Assembly: GCF_035978755.1 (NCBI RefSeq)
Contig: NZ_CP108414.1
Location: 3,534,001 to 3,598,000 of the forward strand
Length of the DNA: 64,000 nt
Source of the DNA: Streptomyces sp. NBC_01298
GTDB lineage: Bacteria; Actinomycetota; Actinomycetes; Streptomycetales; Streptomycetaceae
Reading direction: 5' to 3'
The notes under the pieces are model-generated. The model was not told where the DNA came from, searched no databases, and saw nothing but the letters and a program-made list of their open reading frames with translations. Positions 18,806 through 27,531 of the stretch are shown piece by piece. The number at the start of each line of letters is the position of its first letter. Positions within the stretch are counted from its first letter, which is position 1. The position numbers and the translations under genes were made by a program.

Positions 18806-19583
18806 CCCGGTGGACCTGGGGGTGGCCGGGGGCGTCTTCCACCGGCTGGGCCTGGTCGACCAGCCTCAGCACACCGGGCTCGGCTGGGACTTCGCCGGCA
18901 CGGTCGATGCCGCCGGACCGGGCGTCGAGCTGCCGGCCGGCACGCGGGTCGCCGGGTTCCTCGACGGATTCGACCGCGACCACGGATCCCACGCCGAACA
19001 CCTCCTGGTCTCCGCCGCGAAGATCGCCGTCGTACCGGACGCCCTCGACCTGATCGAGGCGGCCGTGGTGCCGCTCAACGCCACCGCCGCGGCCCAGCTC
19101 GTCGCCCTCCTCGGCGAGGCGCCCGCGGGAGCCCGGCGCCTGCTGGTGACGGGCGCGGCCGGCGCGGTGGGCGCGTACGTCGCCGTACTGGCCCAGGACC
19201 GCGGCTGGCAGGTGACCGGGGCGGCCCGAGCGGCCGACGAGCCGTTCGTACGGGGCCTCGGCGCCGACTTCGCCACCGGGGTCGGGCGGGGCTGGGACGC
19301 CGTCGCCGGAGCCCTCCAGGAGGACGCCCTGCGGGCGGTGCGCGACGGCGGCCGCTTCGTCGGCGTGCAGCCCGCGGCTCGACTCCCTGAGGAGCGCGGC
19401 GTCACCGTCGAGGTCCTCTTCGCCCGACCCGACGGTCCGATCCTGGCCCGACTGCTCGAACGCGCGGCGACGGGTGAACTGCCCGCCCGCGTCCACGCCG
19501 TCACCCCGCTCGCGGAAGCGGCCGACGCCTACGAGGCGATGGCCAAGGGCGGCGTCCGCGGTCGCATCGTGCTCGTCCCCTGA
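18732..19583 (+). pseudogene. NADP-dependent quinone/zinc-type oxidoreductase lacking its native N-terminus
   Basis: From PGQIRVKVVAAAVNPVDLGV onward this is a typical medium-chain dehydrogenase (quinone oxidoreductase type) with a GroES-like domain, an NADP-binding LVTGAAGAVGAYVAVLAQ and a C-terminal RGRIVLVP. The usual first 25-30 residues are absent: the frame upstream is antisense to the HxlR core. The only near start is a TTG at 18732 inside that antisense region. A deletion joining two divergent genes would explain this and the truncated HxlR together. A short protein might be made, but the N-terminal barrel strand would be missing. Confidence 0.6.
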
Positions 19584-19644
19584 CCAGCGCCGCCACAGCC
19601 CCGTCGCCACCAACGATCACCTCGACGGACAGACAGGACAGCCG

Positions 19645-20019
19645 ATGCTCACCACCCTCGCCACCGTTCTCGCCGGCCTGCTCGGCGCGGCCCTCGTCGC
19701 CATGGGCGCGATGGTCTTCGCGAAGCCGCAGAACGCCGCCGGCTTCGGCATTCCCGACACACCGGTCGACGACCCCGCCTTGCGGTCCTGGCTACACGTG
19801 AAGGGCGCGCGCGAGATCGTGTGCGGGGTCTTCGTCTTCGTGCTGATGCTCGTCGCGCCGACCTCGGTGCTGGGTTGGTTCATGCTGACGTTCGCGGCGA
19901 TGCCGGTCGCGGACATGCTGATCGTGCTGCGCAGCGGAGGACCGAAGGCCACCGCCTTCGGAGTCCACGCCGCGACGGCCGCGGTCATGGCGGCGACCGC
20001 CCTCGGCCTCCTGCTCTGA
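19645..20019 (+). CDS. DUF4267 small membrane protein
   Basis: A 124-residue protein from ATG 19645. There are four hydrophobic segments: residues about 3-25, 55-75 (REIVCGVFVFVLMLVAP), 78-95 and 103-123. The pattern FAKPQNAAGFGIP, then LHVKGAREIVCG, is characteristic of DUF4267 integral membrane proteins, whose function is unknown. It follows the broken oxidoreductase by about 60 bases and was probably co-transcribed with it. Confidence 0.85.
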   Translation: MLTTLATVLAGLLGAALVAMGAMVFAKPQNAAGFGIPDTPVDDPALRSWLHVKGAREIVCGVFVFVLMLVAPTSVLGWFMLTFAAMPVADMLIVLRSGGPKATAFGVHAATAAVMAATALGLLL

Positions 20020-20048
20020 CCCCGCCCCCGCGTCCTCCCAGCCCGCCG

Positions 20049-20882
20049 TCAGGCCGCGGGAGCACCCTGCTTCGGCTTCGGCTTCGACTTCGACTTCGGC
20101 TTCCGCTTCACATCGGCCACGTTCACGCCCTCCCGCTCGGAGGCCCCGAAGGCTTCGGCGATCACACCGCCGCTCCTGCTTCCCGTGACCTCCAGGGCCA
20201 ACCGGCCCCCGAACAGGCGCAGGTCGAGCCTCGCCCGGGGCACTCCCTCGTGGTCCGGCATCCGGTGGATGTACGGCGCCGGGTAGCCGAGCTCGGTCAG
20301 CCTCTTCCGCATCACCTCATAGTCGCCCGTCGTGGTGTTCTTGAAGGCCTCGCTGATGCGCCGCACGTGGTCGCCGCCGAAGCACTCCTCGGCAGGATTG
20401 AGCGTCACCTCCTCGTACGGGTCGGCCGGAGTGACGTCGGGGTCCGGCTCCGGCGGCGGGGGAACGTCCGAGGGCAGGGGTACCGGGCCGCCGTCCATGC
20501 CACCGTCGGCGTCCGGAACGGCCGGCGACATCCCGTCGGCGAAGGAATGCGGCCCCGGAGTGTCCTCCCGGCCCAGGAGTTCCTCGGGCGGGATCCTCCT
20601 GGCGTTCAGTTCCTCCAGTTCCTCGACCGAGACACCCTTCTCGTCCGCGACTTCCTGAAGGCAGCTCGACGGCATGTCGTTCATCAGCTCCAGGAACCGC
20701 AGGAACTCCTCATCGCTCGGCGCGGCCTCCGGCGCACTCGCACTCGCGCTCGCACTCGCCGCCGGTACGACGCCGCCCGCGAGGGCCTGGTCGGTGGCGG
20801 CGTTCCGCGTACCGCAGCCGGCGAGGACGACGCAGCCCAGTACGGCCAGGAGCAGTGACTTCGGGAGGGAGTTGGATCTCAT
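20049..20882 (-). CDS. Lipoprotein of unknown function with Ala/Ser repeat and basic tail
   Basis: A 277-residue protein from ATG 20882 (an in-frame GTG 36 bases upstream is less likely). The lipobox is VLAGC with Cys near residue 23. Next come an ASASASASAP linker, an acidic helix (SDEEFLRFLELMNDMP), a Pro/Asp-rich segment and a folded C-terminal part with LTELGYPAPYIHRMPDHEG and RLDLRLFGGRLALEV. It ends in KRKPKSKSKPKPK, a low-complexity basic tail that could touch teichoic acid or peptidoglycan. No family is recognised. It is convergent with DUF4267 and tandem to the TetR gene. Confidence 0.75.
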   Translation of the reverse strand: MRSNSLPKSLLLAVLGCVVLAGCGTRNAATDQALAGGVVPAASASASASAPEAAPSDEEFLRFLELMNDMPSSCLQEVADEKGVSVEELEELNARRIPPEELLGREDTPGPHSFADGMSPAVPDADGGMDGGPVPLPSDVPPPPEPDPDVTPADPYEEVTLNPAEECFGGDHVRRISEAFKNTTTGDYEVMRKRLTELGYPAPYIHRMPDHEGVPRARLDLRLFGGRLALEVTGSRSGGVIAEAFGASEREGVNVADVKRKPKSKSKPKPKQGAPAA

Positions 20883-20995
20883 GTCCGCAGCATGCGGCTG
20901 CCGCATCACCGGCCACATGAGTACGCCTACTCAGCTCGCCCTGTGCCATCGGGCCGCAGTACGGCAGACGTGAACGTCCAGTTGCCGGCCGAACG

Positions 20996-21553
20996 TCAGG
21001 GAGTGACCAGTGCCGCGACCGCCGAGGTCACCAGGGCGCGCCGTTCCGGTTCGGGGACCAGCCCTGCCACGTCTTCCCCGGGCATGTGCCACATGTTCGC
21101 CAAGGTCAGCACCAGGGCGAGGATCTGGGCCGCGGACCGGGCCGTCGTCACCGTGCCGCGCTGCTGCGCCTCGGTGATCGCCGCGACCTTCTCGGACATG
21201 GAGGCGGCCACGACGGCGCGTTGCGAGGACTCGCCGAGTTCGAGGTAGTACCACCTGATGAACCGCATGACGTCGGGGTGCGCCCGCCCTGCGTCGTGGA
21301 GGTCGCCCGCGTACTCGGGCAGGCGGTCCGCGTCGATCGGTACGGACGCGAGGATCATGTCGACGATCTGGTCGAAGACCGCGTCGAACAGCTCGGCCTT
21401 GCCCTCGTAGAACGAGTACACCAGGCCCGGGCTGATGCCGGCGCGTTTGGCCATCCGGTCGATCCGCGCTCCCGCGCGGCCGAACTCGGCGAACTCCGCC
21501 AGTGCGGCCTCGAAGAGCAGCTGCTTCTTGGCTTCGGGATCCCGGGTGCGCAT
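20996..21553 (-). CDS. TetR family regulator of the SDR-hydrolase-SnoaL operon
   Basis: A 185-residue protein from ATG 21553. The helix-turn-helix is at residues about 10-55 (LLFEAALAEFAEFGRAGARI, ISPGLVYSFYEGKAELFD). The C-terminal domain is helical (FIRWYYLELGESSQRAVVAA). It diverges from the SDR gene across 96 bp containing AATGAACGTTCATT and a second, degenerate copy. It most likely represses itself and the three-gene operon at 21650-24075. Confidence 0.92.
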   Translation of the reverse strand: MRTRDPEAKKQLLFEAALAEFAEFGRAGARIDRMAKRAGISPGLVYSFYEGKAELFDAVFDQIVDMILASVPIDADRLPEYAGDLHDAGRAHPDVMRFIRWYYLELGESSQRAVVAASMSEKVAAITEAQQRGTVTTARSAAQILALVLTLANMWHMPGEDVAGLVPEPERRALVTSAVAALVTP

Positions 21554-21568
21554 CCATCCAATGTACTT

Positions 21569-21628
21569 AATGAACGTTCATTTGACAAAGCCCCACCGCG
21601 CCCCCACCATCGCTATTGAAGGTTCATT
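21569..21628. promoter_or_regulatory. Paired TetR operator sites
   Basis: Perfect 14-bp palindrome AATGAACGTTCATT at 21569-21582 and a 12-of-14 copy ATTGAAGGTTCATT at 21615-21628. The centres are 46 bp apart, one near each divergent start. Confidence 0.7.
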
Positions 21629-21649
21629 CAGTAAGGGAGTGTGGTTACG

Positions 21650-22558
21650 ATGAGTCACTGGACCCTGGATTCGATCCCTGACCAGGCAGGACGTACGGCG
21701 CTGATCACGGGCGGCAACAGCGGCATCGGTCTTGGGACCGCACGCACCCTCGCGGCACGCGGCGCGCGGATCGTCCTCGCCGGCCGCAGCCGGACCAACC
21801 TCGACGAAGCGGTGCGCCAGGTGCTCGCCGTAGCGCCGAAGGCCGAGACCGACACGCTGGTGGTCGACCTGTCGGACCTCGCCTCGATCCGGGACGCGGC
21901 CTCCCGCATCGCCGAGACCGAGACGATCGACCTGCTGTTCAACAACGCCGGGGTGATGAACCTCCCCACCCGTCAGAGCACGCGCGACGGGTTCGAGATG
22001 ACCTTCGGCACCAATCACCTCGGCCACTTCGCCTTCGACGCACAGCTGTGGCCGGCCCTTCTCCGTTCCCCGGCCCCTCGCGTGGTCACGGTCAGCGCGA
22101 TCGCCGCGCGCTGGCCGATGGGCCGGCTCGACGACCTGATGAGCGAGAAGCGCTACCGGGGCATGGGCGCCTACGCCAAGTCCAAGCGCGCCAACATCGT
22201 CTACACCCTCGAGCTCGCCCGGCGCACCGCCGGTACTCCCCTCAAGGCCCTGGTGGTCCACCCGGGGGCCGCGATGACCAACCTCCAGCAGCACGGCGCC
22301 GGGCCCCTGGCCAGGGTGTTCACCCCGATCGCCGAGCGCCTGCTGATGGGCTCCGCCGAGGGCGCCGCGTGGCCCTCGCTGTACGCGGCCACCGCCTCCG
22401 ACGTCGCGAGCGGGCAGTTCATAGGCCCGTCGGGACGCGACCAGACCTCCGGCACGCCGAAGCCCGCCAAACTTCCCCGCGGCGCTGACGCCCCGGAGCA
22501 GGGTGCACGCCTGTGGGCGGACAGCGAACGACTGACCGGAGTCACCTTCCAGCCCTGA
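21650..22558 (+). CDS. Short-chain dehydrogenase/reductase (retinol-dehydrogenase-like)
   Basis: A 302-residue NAD(P)-dependent oxidoreductase. ATG 21650 is preferred to GTG 21641. The Rossmann motif is ALITGGNSGIGLGTARTLA (residues about 19-37). Asp of VVDLSDLAS, NNAGVMN, and the catalytic YAKSKRANI (YxxxK) follow, with HPGAAMTN after strand 6. This subgroup typically reduces or oxidises lipophilic aldehydes, ketones or alcohols. It leads an operon with an alpha/beta hydrolase and a SnoaL protein under the divergent TetR. Confidence 0.93.
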   Translation: MSHWTLDSIPDQAGRTALITGGNSGIGLGTARTLAARGARIVLAGRSRTNLDEAVRQVLAVAPKAETDTLVVDLSDLASIRDAASRIAETETIDLLFNNAGVMNLPTRQSTRDGFEMTFGTNHLGHFAFDAQLWPALLRSPAPRVVTVSAIAARWPMGRLDDLMSEKRYRGMGAYAKSKRANIVYTLELARRTAGTPLKALVVHPGAAMTNLQQHGAGPLARVFTPIAERLLMGSAEGAAWPSLYAATASDVASGQFIGPSGRDQTSGTPKPAKLPRGADAPEQGARLWADSERLTGVTFQP

Positions 22559-22562
22559 CGTA

Positions 22563-22622
22563 CCCCGGACCCGGACCCGTACCCGAACCCGGAGCCGGAG
22601 CCGGACCCCGACCCGGACCCGG
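22563..22622. repeat. Hexanucleotide CCGGAC-type tandem repeat between SDR and hydrolase
   Basis: About ten consecutive variants of a 6-bp unit (CCCGGA, CCCGTA, CCCGAA, GCCGGA, CCCCGA) fill the gap between two operon genes, ending about 32 bases before the next start. It contains no gene. Confidence 0.7.
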
Positions 22623-22654
22623 CCGCCTCGCGTTCCACAGGAGGAGACAGCGCC

Positions 22655-23608
22655 ATGACCACCAGCTCCGACGGATTCGTTCCGAACCCGGACGCGGCCG
22701 AACTCGCCGCCGTCAACCGGCAGATCGCCGCGTCCATGCGGTACCCCGACGTCACCAGCGCCGAAGGCCTGGGAGCGGTCCGCGGCATGGCCTACTCGCT
22801 CGCCCGCGACCCGAAGCACTCGGTGAGCGAGCGGACCATCCCCGGACCGGGCGGGGACCTCACCCTGCGGATCATCCGGCCCGAGGGCCCGGTGCAGGCC
22901 GTGATGATCGACGTCCACGGCGGCGGCTGGTGCATCGGCACGCCACGGGAAGACGACTGGATCAACGACCACTACGCCGAGCACGCGCGGATCGCGACCG
23001 TCGGCATCGACTACCGGCTCGCGCCCGAGCATCCCGTACCCGCCCCGGTCGACGACTGCGTGGCAGGTGCCCTGTGGGTCGCCCGGAACTCCGCCGCCGA
23101 GTTCGGCACCGACCGGCTCCTGCTGCACGGCGCCTCGGCCGGCGGACACCTGGCGGCCGTGACCCTGCTCCGGCTGCGCGACGAGCACCCGGAGGTGGCC
23201 GGGCGCATCGCCGCGGTCAGCCTCCTCTACGGCGCCTACGACATCAGCGGCACGCCCAGCCAACGTCTCGCCGACGACACCACCCTCGTCCTGCCCGACC
23301 ACTGGCTGCGCGGCTTCGTCGCCAACGCCTTCCCCGGCCTCGACGGCGAACAGCGACGCGACCCGTCCCTCTCCCCGCTCTTCGCCAAGCTGGACGGCCT
23401 GCCGCCCGCCCTCTTCACCGTGGGCTCGCTCGATCCGCTCCTGGACGACAGCCTGTTCATGGCCGCCCGCTGGCAGGCCGCCGGCAACCACGCCGACCTC
23501 GACGTCTGGCCCGACGGCGCCCACGGCTTCAACACCATGGCGCCCAAGACCGGCCAGGCCGTCGCCGAGCGCATCGCGTCCTGGTTCACCACCCGCCTCT
23601 CCGCCTGA
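22655..23608 (+). CDS. Alpha/beta hydrolase, hormone-sensitive-lipase family
   Basis: A 317-residue cytosolic esterase from ATG 22655 with AGGAGGAGA upstream. The HSL-family oxyanion motif is IDVHGGGWCIG (about 85-95) and the nucleophile elbow is LHGASAGGHLAAVTL. Asp in GSLDPLLDD and His in DGAHGFN complete the triad. Such enzymes cleave short acyl esters or lactones. Its place between an SDR and a SnoaL-fold protein suggests a small catabolic or detoxification pathway for a hydrophobic ester, repressed by the TetR at 20996. Confidence 0.94.
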   Translation: MTTSSDGFVPNPDAAELAAVNRQIAASMRYPDVTSAEGLGAVRGMAYSLARDPKHSVSERTIPGPGGDLTLRIIRPEGPVQAVMIDVHGGGWCIGTPREDDWINDHYAEHARIATVGIDYRLAPEHPVPAPVDDCVAGALWVARNSAAEFGTDRLLLHGASAGGHLAAVTLLRLRDEHPEVAGRIAAVSLLYGAYDISGTPSQRLADDTTLVLPDHWLRGFVANAFPGLDGEQRRDPSLSPLFAKLDGLPPALFTVGSLDPLLDDSLFMAARWQAAGNHADLDVWPDGAHGFNTMAPKTGQAVAERIASWFTTRLSA

Positions 23609-23637
23609 CCTCCGCACCCACCGCAAGGAGCACCACC

Positions 23638-24075
23638 ATGAGCACGAGCAAGCAGGACAGCATCGGCCTCGTCCAGGGCTTCTTCGACGAGGTCGTCAAC
23701 GGAGGCGACCTGTCCGCCCTGGAGCGGTACTGGACCGAGGACATGGTTTGGCGCGGCGGCAGCCTCGGCGAATACCACGGCCTGGCCGACTACAAGAAGT
23801 TCGCCGAGGCCAACGCCGGCGGAGCGTTCACCGGCATGCACCTGGAGCCCCAGCGGTTCCTGGTGGACGGGGACACCGTCGTCGCGCTGTTCACCAACAG
23901 CGGCACCCACACGGGCCCGTTCATGGGCATGCCCGCCACGGACAAGGCAGCGAAGTGGAACGGAGTGGGGATCTACCGCATCCACGAAGGCAAGATCGCG
24001 GAGGGAACCTTCGTCGAGGACATCCTCGCCATGCTCCTCCAACTCGGCATCACCAGCCTCCCCACCTCTTCCTGA
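23638..24075 (+). CDS. SnoaL-like ester cyclase/polyketide-cyclase family protein
   Basis: A 145-residue NTF2-fold protein from ATG 23638 (AAGGAG at about -9), 29 bases after the hydrolase. The family pattern VQGFFDEVVNGGDLSALERY, then YHGLADYKKFAEANAGGAF, then AKWNGVGIYRIHEGKIAEG is clear. SnoaL proteins cyclise, isomerise or hydrolyse small ketone or ester substrates using acidic residues in the cone. It is the last gene of the TetR-controlled operon. The substrate is unknown. Confidence 0.9.
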   Translation: MSTSKQDSIGLVQGFFDEVVNGGDLSALERYWTEDMVWRGGSLGEYHGLADYKKFAEANAGGAFTGMHLEPQRFLVDGDTVVALFTNSGTHTGPFMGMPATDKAAKWNGVGIYRIHEGKIAEGTFVEDILAMLLQLGITSLPTSS

Positions 24076-24203
24076 CGGCCGGAACAGGACCGCTCCCCGG
24101 ACCAGTCCGTCTACGTACAGAACTGAACGGCAGCCGAACCGCGGGGCGACGGGTGCGGGAAAACCGCTTGGGGGTGCCGGGCGGGGGCAGGCAGGCTTGC
24201 GCG

Positions 24204-25583
24204 GTGATCCTCGAACTGGCTCCCCGCTCCCTGACCTGGGAAGACGTGGACCCCGCCCGTCACACCTTCGACGGCGCGACCGTTGCGCGTACGGTGCGCT
24301 CGCTCGGCCCGGCCCACTGTGTGCCCGTCCGCCCGGACGTCCCTTACGGAAGCCCTGCGATGAACAGCTGGAGTGACGGCCAGGCCGAGCCCTGGGCAGC
24401 CGCCATGTCGTACGCCCTCGTCCAGCAGTACGGACGCTGGAGCGTCGGCTGGCGCTGGGCGCACGACGAGGGGGATTTCGACGGCGGACCGGTAGGAAGC
24501 TGGTGCTGCCCGCACCACTCGGTCACGACGCAGGAAGCGACCTTGGCCCGCGTCGAAGCGGCCCTGTGTGAGTGGCGCGACTGGCTGGAGTATCTCGCCG
24601 GCTGGTTCGAGGCGTACCCCCTGGACCTGACCGGCATCGACGATCAGCGGATCTTGTGGGAGCGCGCGGCGAGGAACGTGATCCTGCAGGTCGTCGACCG
24701 TACCGGGTGCGGCAGCGGATGGTACGGCCACTGCCGCCAAGTGCTCACCTGGTTCCTCCATCGCTGGGGCGTCGCGCCGGGCAAGGCCCAGATCCTGGTC
24801 GACGAGGCGATCGGTGGACGGTTCCGCAGCTGGACCGGCCCCGACACGGTGGTGGTCGACGACATAGCGGAGCAGCTCGCGCTGTCAGTGCGGCCGGCCG
24901 AGAGCCCTACCCGCACGGACGCGCCGCCTCAAGACCACTTGCAGCGCTGGCTCGCGGCACGCGAATCGGTGCCGTGGCACGAGGTCCAGGACGGCGGTAA
25001 GGACGGACCGGTGGTGCCCCTTCGCGATGGCGTGGCAAAGGACATCCAGGCCTTCGACGCCGCCATCGACCCTGCCCGGGCCCAAGGCCTGCTCAGCGCC
25101 CTGGAAGTTGTCCGGGCCGACGCGGCACGCGGAGCCCGACTCGACTTCGCACTGCTCAGCAGCTGGCAGCAGCACGTCCTGGGCACCCCGCAGCCACCGC
25201 TGTTCCGCACCTCGCCCGCCTTCGCCAAGGGAGGCCGGGAGCGCTACGGCATCGGCCCGGACACACCTGCCCGCTTCGCCACGTGCCTGGCCGAGAGCGT
25301 GTCCGACGTGGGCCGACCGCTCGGGCTGACCGCCCGCGCCGCCCGCGCCTACCTCGACATCTGCTTCTTCCACCCCTTCGACGACGGCAACGCCCGCTCC
25401 GCGCTCCTCGCCCTCGTCTTCGTCCTCGCCCGCGAGGGCATCGCACTCGACGGAGTCAGCCTCCTGCGCCGCATCACCTTCGAGGCCGACAGCCCCCGGG
25501 ACCCACTGACCCTCGTCCGTTACATCAACTTCCATGTCGCGGACACCCGGCGCTCCGCGGCCGAATCGACCGCCTCGGCGTAG
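24204..25583 (+). CDS. Fic family protein with a large unassigned N-terminal region
   Basis: A 459-residue protein from GTG 24204, with a long shadow frame upstream that overlaps the SnoaL gene. The C-terminal third (about residues 365-450) is a Fic domain with active-site HPFDDGNARSALLALVF; the usual second Gly of GNGR is Ala. Fic enzymes transfer AMP or another phosphate-linked group to Ser, Thr or Tyr of a target, or act as TA toxins (Doc). The N-terminal half (GRWSVGWRWAHDEGDFDGGP, WYGHCRQVLTWFLHRWGV) has no family I can name. No inhibitory antitoxin gene is next to it. It appears monocistronic. Confidence 0.82.
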   Translation: MILELAPRSLTWEDVDPARHTFDGATVARTVRSLGPAHCVPVRPDVPYGSPAMNSWSDGQAEPWAAAMSYALVQQYGRWSVGWRWAHDEGDFDGGPVGSWCCPHHSVTTQEATLARVEAALCEWRDWLEYLAGWFEAYPLDLTGIDDQRILWERAARNVILQVVDRTGCGSGWYGHCRQVLTWFLHRWGVAPGKAQILVDEAIGGRFRSWTGPDTVVVDDIAEQLALSVRPAESPTRTDAPPQDHLQRWLAARESVPWHEVQDGGKDGPVVPLRDGVAKDIQAFDAAIDPARAQGLLSALEVVRADAARGARLDFALLSSWQQHVLGTPQPPLFRTSPAFAKGGRERYGIGPDTPARFATCLAESVSDVGRPLGLTARAARAYLDICFFHPFDDGNARSALLALVFVLAREGIALDGVSLLRRITFEADSPRDPLTLVRYINFHVADTRRSAAESTASA

Positions 25584-25840
25584 CGGTGACTGTTTCGGCG
25601 GCCGTTGGCTCGGGAGCACTCCCGGTGTCGCCACGACCCCTCTCAGGAATCCAGATATCCGGTGGCGGCGCCCTGGCTGTGACCCGATGGTGAGGAACCA
25701 ACCCGGACCGCATTGAATCAATTGTTCCGATTGTGGAGAGGCTGCGACCATTCCACCACGACCGTGCTGGAAATCCTCCAACCTGAAAAGATTCACGGCG
25801 CCAACATACTCGAATCGTGTCCTATTTCATGGGGGGTGTG

Positions 25841-26461
25841 ATGCGGAAGCATATGGTCCGCACGCTTGGGGTTGCGGGAGCTTTATGCCTGACTTTGACC
25901 TCGGCACAGGTGGGCTCGGCCAGCACCGTTGACGGGTTGCAGCGCGAAATGGACAAGGTCCTGGCGAGCACCGCGGGCGGAGTACAGATCAGCCGGAACG
26001 AGATCGCCTGGGGTGAGGGGGAGGCAATCCTATCCTTCCCGCTACCCGGGGAGCGCAAGGCTCCCCCGAGTAGCCCGGCGGCGCAGAGACTTCAAGCCAA
26101 GGTGGCCGACCTTCCGGCGGGCACGAAAGAGAACGCTTCAGCGCTGGCCGAGGACGATAGTAGTTGCCCCACGGAAGTATTCGGTAACGACTGGTACTGC
26201 TTCTACCAGTACAAGGATTACGGTGGTCGACGTCTACAGTGGAACGGCCCCCACACCAAGACCGTCTACTTTTCCGCCTACACATTCAACGATATGGCGT
26301 CATCCTGGTCCAATAAAGGCGGGTTTACCATTCGCGTGAATGGGCGGACTCGAGCAGGCGATGACTCATCATGCAGTAGCCTTCAGTGGACCGAACTCGC
26401 TCACAGCCGCAGCCCTTCTGTCACTCTCGACAACATGGCTGACTGCTTCACAGCGACCTAG
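25841..26461 (+). CDS. Secreted peptidase-inhibitor I36-like (beta/gamma-crystallin) protein
   Basis: A 206-residue protein; ATG 25841 follows GGGGGGTG. The signal peptide is GALCLTLTSAQVGSA (cleavage about residue 30). After a charged linker, the C-terminal 100 residues match the SMPI/I36 fold: CPTEVFGNDWYCFYQYKDYG, then GGRRLQW, NDMASSWSNKG and four Cys in all. Members inhibit extracellular metalloproteases or are structural crystallin-like proteins. Codon usage and base composition are less GC-rich than in the flanks. The gene is convergent with the ECF operon, and the two share a terminator. Confidence 0.82.
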   Translation: MRKHMVRTLGVAGALCLTLTSAQVGSASTVDGLQREMDKVLASTAGGVQISRNEIAWGEGEAILSFPLPGERKAPPSSPAAQRLQAKVADLPAGTKENASALAEDDSSCPTEVFGNDWYCFYQYKDYGGRRLQWNGPHTKTVYFSAYTFNDMASSWSNKGGFTIRVNGRTRAGDDSSCSSLQWTELAHSRSPSVTLDNMADCFTAT

Positions 26462-26468
26462 TGCATGA

Positions 26469-26505
26469 GTGTGCAGGGGGATGAATCGATCCGCCCCCTG
26501 CACAC
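26469..26505. terminator. Bidirectional terminator
   Basis: Perfect 12-bp arms GTGTGCAGGGGG and CCCCCTGCACAC around a 13-base loop fill the 44-bp gap between two convergent stops. Confidence 0.85.
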
Positions 26506-27531
26506 CTATTGCGGTCGGGCTTCCAGGTAATTCACGTAGAGGATGACCGAAGGGACGCTGACGTTCAGACTGCCTGCTGATGTTGTCAGCTCTTCCTCGT
26601 AGGCCAGCAACTTTCCGTTGCGAGCGTCGAAGATGAGCGTGTGCTTCACGGGGAGCCCGCCGTAGTCCGAATCCACGGAGAAGGATACGCCCGGGCGCCC
26701 CGCTCGGTCCGTCGCTTCCCCGCGGTAGGCAATACCTTCCGTATCGGCCAAGACGCGCAGCACGGCCGCACGTTGCTGCGGGGAGAACAGGCTACTGAGG
26801 TTCCGCTCCGAGATGGAGTCGAAGAGCTGGCCGGGTCCGAAGGACTCGTAGTTCACGGAAAGCCACCGGGTCATGCCTGCCGGATCGATTGGTGCCGGTT
26901 TGTTCCTGAGCTGAGACATGTCGGCGGGGTCTGATGTGCCAGACCAGGTCTCGGGAGTCTTTCCCGCCGATCCTGAGCCCTCCCAGACCCTTCGCTGCGC
27001 ATCATTTTCAAAGACCGGCGCCTTCGTTTTCGCTTTCCATTTCGCCGACCCGTCGGGCTTCCGCCACGTCTCACGCACTTCGGGAATGATTGCGGAAGTG
27101 ACTTGAACCCCGTCGATCCGCGTGGACAGGGCCCACATTTCGTGCTTGAAATACAAATCCTGTCCGTCTACCGATTCACGACTCCCGGCTTCCGCGGACC
27201 GAGCGACTTCCTCAAGGACAGTTTTGGCGGACTTCCCTGAGGTACTGTAGTGCAATGCTGCGGGCGTTACGGCAAGGGCGGGTTGCGGCGCGTTGGACCC
27301 CAAAACATTGACCGCTGCGAATGCGCAGACCGTCATGGCCGCTACCGCCGAAAGTCCCAGACCCCAACGCCGACGAGGGGCAGTCACCGTCACCGTTGCC
27401 TCGCTGGGCACGTTGCTGTGAGGTGACATCATGGTCGTGACCAAGGTGAACTCCCTCTCCGCCTCCGTGGCCTGCCAGCCGCCATTTTTCGACGGATCCA
27501 TGGAGCGGAAGAGCTCATCCAATTTACTCAC
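26506..27531 (-). CDS. CU044_5270-family membrane protein, putative partner of the ECF sigma
   Basis: A 341-residue protein. The cytosolic N-terminus (LDELFRSMDPSKNGGWQATE) precedes one transmembrane helix at about residues 57-80 (GLGLSAVAAMTVCAFAAVNV). A long extracytoplasmic domain follows, with LSPQQRAAVLRVLADTEGIA-like and LIFDARNGKLLAYEEEL segments. This architecture recurs next to ECF sigma genes in actinomycetes and is thought to regulate them. The start overlaps the sigma stop by 8 bases, so translation is coupled. Anti-sigma function is inferred from context only. Confidence 0.82.
   Translation of the reverse strand: MSKLDELFRSMDPSKNGGWQATEAEREFTLVTTMMSPHSNVPSEATVTVTAPRRRWGLGLSAVAAMTVCAFAAVNVLGSNAPQPALAVTPAALHYSTSGKSAKTVLEEVARSAEAGSRESVDGQDLYFKHEMWALSTRIDGVQVTSAIIPEVRETWRKPDGSAKWKAKTKAPVFENDAQRRVWEGSGSAGKTPETWSGTSDPADMSQLRNKPAPIDPAGMTRWLSVNYESFGPGQLFDSISERNLSSLFSPQQRAAVLRVLADTEGIAYRGEATDRAGRPGVSFSVDSDYGGLPVKHTLIFDARNGKLLAYEEELTTSAGSLNVSVPSVILYVNYLEARPQ

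Noticed and set aside
20049..20882. Toxin-antitoxin or nuclease function for the KPKSKSKPKPK-tailed lipoprotein
   Set aside because: There is no catalytic motif and a clear lipobox, so the basic tail alone does not support it.
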